This document shows positions 28,301 to 36,332 of a stretch of DNA of 64,000 nucleotides, piece after piece (within the stretch, counting starts at the first letter, position 1; each line of letters starts with the position of its first letter). This DNA comes from CAYVQF01 sp964454015 (GTDB taxonomy: Bacteria; Myxococcota_A; Bradymonadia; UBA4248), in the NCBI GenBank assembly GCA_964454015.1, contig CAYVQF010000008.1, forward strand, positions 62,001-126,000, given 5' to 3'. The notes under the pieces were generated by a model that saw nothing but the letters and a program-made list of their open reading frames with translations, was not told the origin of the DNA and did no database searches. The position numbers were made by a program, and so were the translations under genes.

Positions 28301-28642
28301 GTGTTGCGCGAGGGGCGCTTGCCCGAAGCCTTACGCGAGGCGATCAGAGCCACCGAATTGGCGCGCGCTGGGGAGAGCCGCTTGCGCCTGGGTGGCGCCC
28401 TGGTGACGCTGGCGGAGATCTTGGCCGAGGTGCTCAAGCAAGCCTACACCCCCAAGCCTTCGCCCAAGCAGATCAGAGACATCTTTCTCGAGGCGCTCGC
28501 TTTCCTCGAAGAGATGGGGAACTGGCACGGGGCGGCGATGTGTTTGCGCTCCTATGGGCGCTTCTTGCTCGAGCGTGGCAAAAAAGCAGAGTATGAACAG
28601 TGCCGAATCCGCGCAGATAAGCTCGATCCCCTGACACAATGA
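25352..28642 (+). CDS. Zinc-ribbon/ATPase/TPR signalling protein
   Basis: 1096 residues. The N-terminal zinc ribbon (CPHC at 4-7, CAAC near 25) is followed by a proline/alanine-rich linker (about 35-220) and an AAA_16-type NTPase with Walker A GPAGIGKS at 284-291 and Walker B-like VVMWLDHLQ with Asp421. A long TPR array (about 650-1070) ends the protein. This is the architecture of the ATPase-TPR part of PknK-like kinases, with a zinc ribbon in place of the kinase domain. TTG 25352 has GGGAGGAG just upstream, and no other start keeps the ribbon. It lies 43 nt after the phosphatase gene, probably in one operon. Confidence 0.88.
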   Translation: MQSCPHCKAEWEGAASVGLVKCAACGRFFALRKKTTVESSPAVPRPAATGTPATPRPEATGAPAAPRPAATEARVVTEAASQEPKSELTSVLLDLDAYAELTIEDGREAQTKAATSPPPGRTARLLPAASKVAAKQPADAAPRVVAPSRAPAAPPSPSPLPPAPEEDAGEVFASRFGFGQGDEVAGPSLPKPLRLGESGLPAPLVETETTDPEIRVPAGKIPGDGSSAALLLAHVRESSAESWGGLVHGVAARMVGRERLLSALMGAFDTTAREHRCRVVQVYGPAGIGKSRLVFEHFEELRCLEKPFTLLTSFRMASPAHRADLIQRLLASRLRLPLEASVEEKRRVLGERARELFEEQEVAWAVQVLTALYSLPTPEIVERKVQALRSDRAALRRAARELVESLVRREAKLRPVVMWLDHLQGDDADGLIEVCEMLAKLRELPLVAIMVASDAEVIPIDRLDVANVPVLPIEVRALDDASMADLVRDILRRAEHIPEDFLNLLVRKAQGLPLALEQIIRLLVDIGIIDTTASTWRIEFSAALDEDALPSSIEGLAQLRMEALNEDQRHVLTVAALLGRAFRLDDLVNLLTLEPMAADEVPWFVEAREGWTRQVLAQLVHDEIIQARVESTEATAFEFKFESEQRLLQAHANPVLARTVHGCYARMLATRDVEQSQVALHLEAAGLWKEAAQQWIAVGKTAERAFFNHSALDTYTHVLELLGPEDGLVFIEALFSAGRVAIRVGEYKVAERIFANMLQTSFALREMKHSILAYRYLGLAQRCNGRNESAETSQRRGLDLAERAEDPALIAGCLDDLAMTAFEGGAPGAFAEALKMLERALEIRRSLGNSADTAETLDRLGMVLIGRGDLNRAMAILSEALNLRLAADAWSGMAQTKVSIARVMRKLGHSQGIERHLDEAMAVVDRSGEVWMRHVLASLLAEDAVTDGKLEEARHHLAQARELLERLPCLPWKIEMHRISALLVLREGRLPEALREAIRATELARAGESRLRLGGALVTLAEILAEVLKQAYTPKPSPKQIRDIFLEALAFLEEMGNWHGAAMCLRSYGRFLLERGKKAEYEQCRIRADKLDPLTQ

Positions 28643-29049
28643 AGGTGGGCCTGCTGTTGCTGCGCGCGCGCGCCAGAATGGCCAGCCGTGGCGCCACATG
28701 GAGCGCTTCCTTGACCGGTGATGGCTGCCCCTCGGGGGGCGGTGCTGGGCTGCGGTGGATGTAGGTTCAAGACGGCGATCCGCCGCCCTTGGCCGTGTCC
28801 ATAGGTAGATTGCGGCGGAATTACAAGCGAATTTTGAGTTGTGACGACTTCTGCCTACAATGTGTGTTAGGTCGACGGGGACGCGGTGCACAGCGTTTCA
28901 GTTGACTTTTCATGGAAGAAATAGGCGTCGCGCAAGCGATATTAGGGAGCTATGCTCTCGTTGCATCAGGTTCGGGCACCTTGGGAACGAAGCTTTGACA
29001 CGGATGTTACCGCGGACAACGCGTTTCCAACGGAAAAAAGGAGCCAGCC
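28643..29049 (+). other. Intergenic region upstream of csrA
   Basis: 407 nt with no gene that I can support. It holds a probable sigma-70-type promoter for csrA (28834-28861) and GC-rich stretches near 28670-28750 without a U-tract. Confidence 0.6.
28834..28861 (+). promoter_or_regulatory. Candidate sigma-70-type promoter of csrA
   Basis: TTGAGT (28834-28839) and TACAAT (28856-28861) with a 16-nt spacer, in a locally AT-richer stretch 188 nt upstream of the csrA start. It implies a long leader. Confidence 0.45.
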
Positions 29050-29370
29050 ATGCTGACGCTGACTCGGAAAGTCGGTGAAACCATTAAGATCGGGGATGAC
29101 ATTGAGATCGTTGTCAAAGAGATCCGCAAGAATCAAGTGCGGATCGGCATCGTCGCCCCCCAGCATGTCAAGATCTACAGGGAAGAGGTCTATGAGAACA
29201 TTCAAATGGAGCGGGGCAGTGGGCAGATGCCCGCCGAACACGAGGCACTAGGAAACGAGAACGAAGCGCCGCCGCCTCAGGCGTTGCGAAGCGTCGATCG
29301 CAACCGGGCGGAGCTCCGAGTGGTGCATGGCCATGGCACGGTGATTCGGCGCAAGGTCAGCGACCATTAG
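29050..29370 (+). CDS. csrA: Carbon storage regulator CsrA with C-terminal extension
   Basis: 106 residues. Residues 1-55 are a full CsrA: MLTLTRKVGETIKIGDDIE, then VRIGIVAPQHVKIYREEVY. CsrA dimers bind GGA motifs in mRNA leaders and repress or stabilise the transcripts. The usual length is 60-75 residues; here about 45 extra residues follow (RNRAELRVVHGHGTVIRRKV), which may form an additional strand or RNA-contacting tail. A good AAGGAG site precedes the ATG. The stop overlaps that of convergent pncB by 4 nt. Confidence 0.95.
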   Translation: MLTLTRKVGETIKIGDDIEIVVKEIRKNQVRIGIVAPQHVKIYREEVYENIQMERGSGQMPAEHEALGNENEAPPPQALRSVDRNRAELRVVHGHGTVIRRKVSDH

Positions 29371-30743
29371 GGGGCCTGCTCGCCTTGGAGCGTACGCACC
29401 ATGGCGGCGATATCAGCGCCGATCTCAACGGGGAAGGTGGCGTGATCGGCCAGTGTCTTCAGCTCGCCGGGCAAACGCGAGACTTCAGCGAGGCAGTGGC
29501 TCCGCAGCGCTGTCAGAGGAGGCGGTTCACAGACGGCCTCACCGCGCCTGATGTACGGGGTCAGCAGCGGGCTTGCGTCTGGTGCTGGCGGTGGTGAGCC
29601 GAGGAGCTGGATCACGTCGCGGGTGTAGTGTCCCTGTGGATCGCGCAGGCGCCAGACCTGTTTGGCGCCGGGATAGGTCATCTTCCCTTCGGACCATTTC
29701 ATGGTGGGCATCGATTGGCCTTGGACGCAGCGCTCCACCAGCTTGTACACCCCACCAAGGGCGGGATGATCTTTACTCGTCACGACTTCCGTTCCCACGC
29801 CGAAGACGTCGATGGGTGCCTCGGCCTCCAGGAGCGTGTCGATGCTGTCCTCGTTGAGGTCACCGCTGGCGACGATGCGGGTCGTGTGACGCCCATTTTC
29901 ATCGAGAATCCCCCGTACCTCCTTGGAGAGAGCGGCCATATCACCCGAGTCCAGGCGCACGCCACGCAGCTCTCCGGGGATGGCGGCGGCCCGGCGCGCC
30001 CCGCGGAGCGTGTCATAGGTGTCGATGAGCAGGGTGGAGTGATCGGGAAAAGAAGCATGATAACGCCGGAAAGCCTCTTCTTCCGAGGGGCAGGCCATGA
30101 TGAAGGCGTGGGCCGCCGTTCCCAGAACGGGAATGTCGCATAGCTTCCCTGCGAGGACGTTGCTCGTACCGCTGAAGCCCGCCAGGTAAGTGGCCCGAGC
30201 TGCATAGAGCGCGGCTTGCGGCCCGTGGGCGCGGCGGGTGCCAAACTCGACGCAGTTGCGACCGCGCGCCGCCAAGATCACCCGGGCTGCTTTGGAGGCG
30301 ACACTGGTCTGGTAGTTGATCACCGAGAGCAAATAGGTCTCGACGAGCTGCGCCTCGAACAAGGAGGCCTTGACCCGCAAGATGGGTTCGTTGGCAAAGA
30401 TGGGCGTGCCTTCTCGCACCGCATCGAGGTCGCCGCCGAAGCGCCATGCGCGCAGACGCTCGAAGAAGGCCGGGTCGGCGTGGGCAAAGACCTCGTGAGC
30501 TCGCAGGTAGTCTACGGCGGCACCGTCGAAATGCACCGTCCGCAAATAGTGCAGGCACTGCTCCAGGCCGGCGGCGATGAGGAAAGCGCGCCGCTTGGGC
30601 AGGCGGCGCACGAAGAGCTCGAAGGTCGCATCCTCCTCCATTTTCCATTGAAAGTAGGAGGCCATCATGGTCAGTTGGTAGAAGTCCGTCGCCAGAGCCA
30701 AGTTCTCCGGCGCCAAGAGTAAGGATTCGGGTAGGGGTGACAT
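29367..30743 (-). CDS. pncB: Nicotinate phosphoribosyltransferase
   Basis: 458 residues. Converts nicotinate and PRPP to nicotinate mononucleotide in the NAD salvage pathway. Recognisable motifs: LATDFYQLTM at the N-terminus, VEFGTRRAHG, GTAAHAFIM, GVRLDSGD and the GTEVVTSKD region. ATG 30743 follows CGGAG by 8 nt; the longer reading frame lacks a good start. Divergent from the TPR-pseudokinase gene. nadC, the de novo branch of the same pathway, lies at 62458. Confidence 0.96.
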   Translation of the reverse strand: MSPLPESLLLAPENLALATDFYQLTMMASYFQWKMEEDATFELFVRRLPKRRAFLIAAGLEQCLHYLRTVHFDGAAVDYLRAHEVFAHADPAFFERLRAWRFGGDLDAVREGTPIFANEPILRVKASLFEAQLVETYLLSVINYQTSVASKAARVILAARGRNCVEFGTRRAHGPQAALYAARATYLAGFSGTSNVLAGKLCDIPVLGTAAHAFIMACPSEEEAFRRYHASFPDHSTLLIDTYDTLRGARRAAAIPGELRGVRLDSGDMAALSKEVRGILDENGRHTTRIVASGDLNEDSIDTLLEAEAPIDVFGVGTEVVTSKDHPALGGVYKLVERCVQGQSMPTMKWSEGKMTYPGAKQVWRLRDPQGHYTRDVIQLLGSPPPAPDASPLLTPYIRRGEAVCEPPPLTALRSHCLAEVSRLPGELKTLADHATFPVEIGADIAAMVRTLQGEQAP

Positions 30744-30900
30744 CGGTTGGCTCCGTGGTGGATATTGGCCAGGTGCGTTCGATGGGCGGTACTCTAGCGC
30801 CTCTGCGGACGCTGTGCCAGCGTGTGCCGCGAGGGTCGCTGCTGGGAATCTGGACACAAAGAATGCACGCACCGTTCAGGAGACGACGCTCGATGGTGCG

Positions 30901-32910
30901 ATGCGCTGGAGGAGTGAGGTGGAGCACGACGTGCAAGGGTTGGTGGCCCAGGGCGAGTGGCGTCGCGCGGCTGATTTGGCCCGGGAGCAGCAGGATCTGG
31001 CGACGGCCGAGGCGCTCTACGTGAGGCTGCTGGACTATGGCAGCGCCGGGCGCGCGGCCCAAGAGGCTGGCGCCTTGGCGCGGGCGCTAGGGCACTATGT
31101 GCAGGCAGGCGATGGGGCCGGCATCGAGGCGGTGGTGGCTTTGGCCATCTCTGGGCTGAGCGACGACCTGCTCGCCATGGCGCAGATCTGTGCCCAGGCC
31201 TCACGCTTCGCCGCGGCCGGGCACCTCTATGCGGCTTGCGGCCGCTTGGTCGATGCCGCCGACGCTTACACGAAGGGCCTGGCTTTCTCCGCAGCGGGGT
31301 TGATCTACCAGCGGCTGGGCCGCTGGCGCGAGGCAGGTGTCGCCTTCTCGGCCCAAGTGCGCGTGAGCCCTGACGACGTCGAGGCGGCCCTGGGTCTGGC
31401 CACGACCTTCCAAGCCTTGGGTCAGCACCGGGAAGCGGTCAGCGCCGCTCGTCCAGTGCTGCGGTCGCTGCAAGCCGTCGGTGGGGCGCGCCGAGCCCAG
31501 GAGCTGTCTTTTGGCGAGCGGCTGGCCTTCTCCCTCGGCGCGCTGGGAATGCAGCCCTTGTGGTCGTCTTTGGCCCCCCTCTTTCCCGGCTTGCCGGCCG
31601 AGCCGACCCCGGGGCACTACGTGCAGATGGCCGAGCGCCATGGCCTGGGGGGCGAGGGCTTGGAGCGCTACCATGTACACCGGCCTTGGGTGGGGCCCTT
31701 CGCTGAAGCTTACTTGGCCCGCGACACGGCCACCAACCGCACGGCTTTGATACAAGTGTTGCATGGCAGCCATGCGGCACGGGCGGCCTATATTGGTCTT
31801 TTGCAACGTCTCTCTGATCCACCTTTGTCGGGCGTGGCGGCGCTGCTCGATGCGGATCAAGGGGGACGCTATGTGGTCCTCGAGGCACCGCAGGGTGTGA
31901 CTTTGGCGGAGCAGACGCGCGTGCGTCCCTTGGGCAGCCCTGAGATCATGGAGCTGGGGCGTCAGTTGACGCGCGTTTTGGGGCAGGTACACCAACGAGG
32001 TGTGGTCCATGGGGCGCTGGATCCTTGGTCGCTGGTGGTGGGCGAGTTGCTGGCCCTGACCGTGTGGGGTTTTGGGGCCCAGGCCAGTCGTCTGGACGAG
32101 ACCGTGGCGGGTGGGGATGATGCGGAGCGTCTGCTGTATCTGGCACCGGAGGTGGCCATGGGGCAGCCGCCAGATGTGCGGGCTGACGTCTATGGCGTGG
32201 GGGCGGTGCTCTGGCGCCTGTTGACGGGCGCGGTGCCGCGGCCGGGGCGCCTGGATTCGGGAGGGCCAGTAGATGGGCGCCTTCTGTCAACCCTGGGAGC
32301 GCTCGTCCAAGCCGATCCTGCCTTGCGTCCAAGCTCCATGGAGGAAGTTGCCGTGCTTCTGCGTGGCCTGGGCGCTTTCGCGGCGCCCGTTCCGGTGCAT
32401 GGGGCGCCGCCGCAGGTGACGCCCGCCCTTGGCCAGCGTTACGAGGTCCTGGCCAGTGGTGAAGGGGAGCCAGCGCTGCTTTGGGACCGGTGGCTGGAGC
32501 GAAAAGTGTGGCGCTGGGCTTGGCTTGGGCGGCCACCCGGGGGATGGACTGAACGACTTGCGGCGGTTGCGGGGTGCCCGGATGGGGTGGCGCAACGCCT
32601 GTGGCGGGTGGATCCCGAAGCAAGAACGGTGGACTGCGAGGTGTTGGTTGGGAGGGCGGCGACGGCGGCGGAGATTGCTGCGGCTTTTGCCGAAGTGCTG
32701 CAGGCGCAGGTGGCGTGTGCCGAGCGCTTGCAGGGCGTGGGGCAGGGGCTGGTGCGTCCTGTCGCCGAGGATTTTTGGTGGTGTGAGGGGCGGTTGCGGT
32801 GGTCGCTGCTGCGCCAGCTTGCGGCGTGGGGAGCGGCAGAGGAGGTGGTCGGGGCGGAGGCCATTGCGCTGGGGCTGGGCGAGCTGGTCGAGGGGGCTGA
32901 GAGGGCGTAG
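30901..32910 (+). CDS. TPR protein with protein-kinase-like (pseudokinase) domain
   Basis: 669 residues. TPR-like helices occupy about 1-200, and a Hanks-type kinase fold follows at about 245-500. The catalytic HRD is replaced by HGA (370-372) and DFG by GFG (390-392), and no VAxK lysine is seen, whereas the APE motif (LAPEVAMG) and the DVYGVGAVLWRLLTG helix are kept. The protein is therefore probably catalytically dead and works as a scaffold or allosteric partner. A C-terminal ~170-residue region is unassigned. ATG 30901 is the first start that keeps the TPR region; its ribosome site is weak, so the 30814 start is possible. Confidence 0.85.
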   Translation: MRWRSEVEHDVQGLVAQGEWRRAADLAREQQDLATAEALYVRLLDYGSAGRAAQEAGALARALGHYVQAGDGAGIEAVVALAISGLSDDLLAMAQICAQASRFAAAGHLYAACGRLVDAADAYTKGLAFSAAGLIYQRLGRWREAGVAFSAQVRVSPDDVEAALGLATTFQALGQHREAVSAARPVLRSLQAVGGARRAQELSFGERLAFSLGALGMQPLWSSLAPLFPGLPAEPTPGHYVQMAERHGLGGEGLERYHVHRPWVGPFAEAYLARDTATNRTALIQVLHGSHAARAAYIGLLQRLSDPPLSGVAALLDADQGGRYVVLEAPQGVTLAEQTRVRPLGSPEIMELGRQLTRVLGQVHQRGVVHGALDPWSLVVGELLALTVWGFGAQASRLDETVAGGDDAERLLYLAPEVAMGQPPDVRADVYGVGAVLWRLLTGAVPRPGRLDSGGPVDGRLLSTLGALVQADPALRPSSMEEVAVLLRGLGAFAAPVPVHGAPPQVTPALGQRYEVLASGEGEPALLWDRWLERKVWRWAWLGRPPGGWTERLAAVAGCPDGVAQRLWRVDPEARTVDCEVLVGRAATAAEIAAAFAEVLQAQVACAERLQGVGQGLVRPVAEDFWWCEGRLRWSLLRQLAAWGAAEEVVGAEAIALGLGELVEGAERA

Positions 32911-33050
32911 CCGTGGCGAGTCCAGGGAAGAAGTCCTTCGTGGGCCGATCCATTGTGGTGGGCTATTCAACAGGGGAGAAATGTGTTAACAAGTCAGGCT
33001 AGGTTCTAGTTCGCGGCGCGGTATGCGTGGAAGCCCCTTATCTCCGCTGC

Positions 33051-33079
33051 TTGCCAGCATTTGGGGCCTCACCTAGAAT
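33051..33079 (+). promoter_or_regulatory. Probable sigma-70-type promoter
   Basis: TTGCCA (33051-33056) and TAGAAT (33074-33079) separated by exactly 17 nt, each 5 of 6 to consensus, 95 nt upstream of the ATG of the EAPK-repeat gene. Confidence 0.6.
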
Positions 33080-33174
33080 ACCCGGGTCAACAGAGTGCTC
33101 AGCCACTCAGGTCGATGTTCTGTTGAGGTTGGGAACCCGGCATGGCCGGCGGTGAAACGACAGGAGACTCATCC

Positions 33175-35020
33175 ATGCTTCAGGCCTTCGTCTCGCTCAA
33201 GCAACAGCACCCACCGAGAACGGAGTCCGGTATGCAGGGCTTCTTTGAGGCTCTGGCTGGCGCGGTTTTTGGCGAACCCACTTTGTTTTGTACCAATGTC
33301 GATGCGACGCCGAAGGCCTACAGCCACGCGGCGGCCGTGCAGGCGTGCCTCGATCCGAAGTGCAAGTTTGCCGTGCTGCGAGGAGAGTCGCCGAACTTCT
33401 GGCAGGCGACCTTGCTCATGCCGGACAAGCAGGGCATGGGGGCGATCTTCTTCGACCTGGAGCAAGCCGATGGGCAGCATTCACCCAGCATCGATAAGAT
33501 CTTGGACTTCTCGAAGAAGCTCTACCAGAAACTCAACCCGCGGCTGATCAGGGTTGGGGACTCAGAGGCGCGAGAGAAGCTCAAGAGCCGACATGGCTTG
33601 GTCCTGATGCCGGGCCTCGGCCGCATTGAGTGGCTGCAAATCGTTCATCCTGATGTCTATGGCTCGCTTTACAACCCCAGCGAGCTGGTGGCAGCGCCGG
33701 CTCATGACACAGAAATCTGGGAGGACGGGGGGCTCTTCCTCCGCGTCTATGGCGATCCCAAGGACTGGGATAACGAGGAGAATATCGCCCTCGCGAACTT
33801 CATTCCCGGTTTCTTGGCCGGCACTGCCAATGTGCAGGACGGCGAGAAGGAAAAGGAAAACGTACGTAACATCGAAAAGCTGTGGAACAGGGTCGCCAAG
33901 ACGGCCGAGCGCGCCCACGAGATTTTTGCGATCGCGCCCGCGGCGGCGGTAGAGGCCCCCAAGGCAGCCGCTGCAACCAAGGCAGAAGCGCCGAAGGTGG
34001 AAGCGCCGAAGGTAGAAGCGCCGAAGGTAGAAGCGCCGAAGGTAGAAGCGCCGAAGGCAGAAGCGCCGAAGGTAGAAGCGCCGNNNNNNNNNNNNNNNNN
34101 NNNNNNNNNNNNNNNNNNNNNNNNNNNNNNNNNNNNNNNNNNNNNNNNNNNNNNNNNNNNNNNNNNNNNNNNNNNNNNNNNNNGAAGCGCCGAAGGCAGA
34201 AGCGCCGAAGGCAGAAGCGCCGAAGGCAGAAGCGCCGAAGGTGGAGGCCGAACCGGTGGCCGTTGCCGAAGCCAAGCCAGCCGAGGAGAAAGTTGCGCCC
34301 GCCCGGCCGAGTACGGAGCATGTCCTCGCCTCTGTGGCGGAAGTGGCCCCCGAGGTGGTGGTGCAGGAGGGGACCTTCGCGGAGGTCAAGGCGACGGGTT
34401 TCGCTCAGCCGCTGTATTCTGGCCAAGACGCGTCCCATTCGCCGGCGCTGCGTTTTTATGCTGCCTGGGATTTTGAAGAACAGAAAGCGCGGGTTTTGCA
34501 CAAGCTCGAGGATTTTGCGGCTTTCCTGCACGGTGAGTCCTTCACGGTACGTGCGCGTGACGTGGACAGGATCGTGGCCTGCATCAAGACCTATCACAAG
34601 CCAGCGCTGGTTTATTTGGCGTCGTTGGATGAGCTGCCGCAGCCGGCGCGTGACGATGCGCGATTGGCGGAGTTCAAGAATCGGGTACGCGCGCCCCATG
34701 TCGACGTGGTAGACGAGACGCATGAGTTGCATGTGTGGGCCTTCAATGCCCATGGCCGCTCGTTGGAAGAGATTTTGGTGCGCCAGTATGAGGATTGGCC
34801 GCTGACGGTTGAAGTCAAGCGCCATGTCCTGGATCTGCCAACGGCGGAGATGGAAGATGAGATCGCACCGGTGGAGGTGCTCAGCGCTGCACCTCTGGAG
34901 AAGGCGGCGGGAGGATCGCGGACGCTGTTGATGGTGGTGTTGCTCTTGGTGCTGATCGCAGCGGCGTTGGTCTTCGTTTTTTACTTTGATGCTGACTTCA
35001 CGAAGCTAATGCGATTCTAG
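33175..35020 (+). CDS. C-terminally membrane-anchored protein with EAPKx repeats (interrupted by assembly gap)
   Basis: One gene split by the N-run. The left part (33175-34083, about 303 residues) has an N-terminal domain of about 250 residues (QAFVSLKQQHPP..., VYGDPKDWDNEENIAL) of unrecognised family, then EAPKV/EAPKA pentapeptide repeats. The right part (34184-35020, 278 residues) resumes with the repeats, continues with a second alpha/beta domain and ends in a hydrophobic helix (RTLLMVVLLLVLIAAALVFVFYF) followed by a short polar tail, so the large part is probably cytoplasmic and tail-anchored. The frame on the right differs only because the gap is a nominal 100 N. ATG 33175 has AGGAG upstream. 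Confidence 0.85.
33985..34243 (+). repeat. 15-nt tandem repeat encoding EAPKV/EAPKA
   Basis: Six full units of GAAGCGCCGAAGGTR or GGCA variants lie before the gap (33985-34074 plus a partial unit) and four after it (34184-34243). All are in frame and code for Glu-Ala-Pro-Lys-Val/Ala. The repeat is the likely cause of the assembly gap, so the true copy number is unknown. Confidence 0.95.
34084..34183. other. Assembly gap (100 N)
   Basis: Exactly 100 N, the conventional placeholder for a gap of unknown length, inside the tandem repeat. Confidence 1.
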
Positions 35021-35057
35021 TCCGACGCGTGTGGCGTTGGGCAGGCAGTGAACAAGG

Positions 35058-35099
35058 GGGCGTGCCTGACCGGTGTGGAGGTCAGGTAGGTGCCCTTTT
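35058..35099 (+). terminator. Probable intrinsic terminator
   Basis: CCTGACC (35065-35071) pairs with GGTCAGG (35080-35086); an outer GGGC (35058-35061) can pair with GCCC (35092-35095), followed by TTTT (35096-35099). It lies between the EAPK-repeat gene and the rdgC pair. Confidence 0.4.
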
Positions 35100-35132
35100 G
35101 TCTTGATGAAGAACCTTTGAGGAGCGCTAGCT

Positions 35133-35759
35133 ATGGGAGCATTTGAGGGTGGTCTTTCCTTTCGCACCTATTTCGTAGAGGGAGAGCCGCCGAACGATTT
35201 TCATGAGGATTATTTGGCGCGGATCGCCAAGAACTGCTTTGTGCCGCTGCATGCCGATGGCGAAGAGGAGCGGCGCGTGGGATGGGTGCCCCTGCAGGAG
35301 CCTCTGGAGAGTGAGTTTAGCCGTGGTCTGGTATTCTATAACCAGTACTTGGTCTTGGGTTACCGAGTGGACAAGTGGTCGATTCCGGCTGCCATCTTCA
35401 AGGCCCATTATGGTCGGGCCATGCGCCAACGTCTGGTCGGGCGCGAGAACGTCAAGCCCAGTCGGCGTGAACGCGATGAGGTCAAGGCCGAGGTGCTGGG
35501 CGAGCTCAAGCGTCAGATCCTGCCGACGATGAAAGTGGTGGATATGGTGTGGAACATGGCGGAGCACACCCTCCGTTTTTGGACCCATGCAGGCGCATTG
35601 TGTGAAGAGTTCAGCGAACTCTTCGAGGAGACATTCTCTCTGCGTCTGGTGCCTGACGCGTCTTATACCAGCGCGATGCGGCTGGGTTTGGATGAGGCGG
35701 CGCTTGCCGCCCTGTTGGAGCTCGATCCGAGTCGTTTTGGCGACACGGCAGTGGCTTAA
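35133..35759 (+). CDS. rdgC: RdgC-like recombination-associated protein, N-terminal part (split gene)
   Basis: 208 residues that resemble the first two thirds of RdgC: GWVPLQEPLES, then NQYLVLGYRVDKWSIPAAIFKAHYG, RRERDEVKAEVLGELKRQILP and the TMKVVDMVWN strand. RdgC forms a ring around duplex DNA and restrains RecA. E. coli RdgC is 303 residues in a single chain; here the C-terminal part appears in the next gene, 14 nt downstream. Good ribosome site (GAGGAG). Cytoplasmic. Confidence 0.8.
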   Translation: MGAFEGGLSFRTYFVEGEPPNDFHEDYLARIAKNCFVPLHADGEEERRVGWVPLQEPLESEFSRGLVFYNQYLVLGYRVDKWSIPAAIFKAHYGRAMRQRLVGRENVKPSRRERDEVKAEVLGELKRQILPTMKVVDMVWNMAEHTLRFWTHAGALCEEFSELFEETFSLRLVPDASYTSAMRLGLDEAALAALLELDPSRFGDTAVA

Positions 35760-35773
35760 TGAGGTGGCGTTGA

Positions 35774-36289
35774 ATGGACCTATTTGATTGTATCGAGAGC
35801 ACCCGTTTTTTAGGAGAGGAGTGGCTCATCTGGTTGTGGTATCGCTCTGAGCGTGAGGAGGGGCTCTTCACCTTGAGCGACGGTTCGCAGGTCGAGTTTC
35901 ACTTCGATAACCAGTTGACCCTGGAGGCGCAGCTTGCTGAGGCGGAGCGCAGTCGGCTCAGTGGTGGCGCGCCGAGTTTCAGCACCGAAGCCAAGGAGGC
36001 GCTGCGCAGCGGGAAGATGGTGAGTCAGGCCAAGGTGCGCCTGGTGCGCGATGGACGAGAGTGGGTGATGAGCATCGTCGGGCGCAGCCTGGCGATTTCG
36101 GGGATGAAGATTCCCGCGGTGTTGACCCGAGAAGAAGACGAGAAGTTCTTCGAGCGGCAGGCGCTGTTGGAAGAGGGGGATGCTTTGCTGCGTGGGCTAT
36201 TCGAAGCGTTTTTGCAGGTGCGTCTGGACTTGTCGGCGTGGAATGAAGAGGTGGACGCGATTCGTCGGTGGACGCGGGCGGGGCACTGA
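35774..36289 (+). CDS. RdgC-like companion protein (C-terminal RdgC-type part)
   Basis: 171 residues. The N-terminus FLGEEWLIWLWYRSE and the end (DEKFFERQALLEEGDALLRGLFEAFLQVRL) resemble the C-terminal lobe of RdgC, in which a similar acidic helix pair precedes the last segment. With the preceding gene it would make 379 residues in two chains. It is cotranscribed with it, with only 14 nt between them. The assignment as a half-RdgC is my interpretation; the sequence alone does not exclude an unrelated partner. Confidence 0.7.
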   Translation: MDLFDCIESTRFLGEEWLIWLWYRSEREEGLFTLSDGSQVEFHFDNQLTLEAQLAEAERSRLSGGAPSFSTEAKEALRSGKMVSQAKVRLVRDGREWVMSIVGRSLAISGMKIPAVLTREEDEKFFERQALLEEGDALLRGLFEAFLQVRLDLSAWNEEVDAIRRWTRAGH

Positions 36290-36332
36290 CTCAGTGAGGG
36301 TGTGGGGGTGCGAGCGGGAGGGTGTCTGACCC

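Noticed and set aside
28995..29000. TTGACA upstream of csrA
   Set aside because: No acceptable -10 box at 16-18 nt.
34084..34183. Apparent frameshift or two separate genes across the N-run
   Set aside because: The gap is a placeholder of exactly 100 N; repeats match on both sides, so it is one gene with an unknown repeat number.
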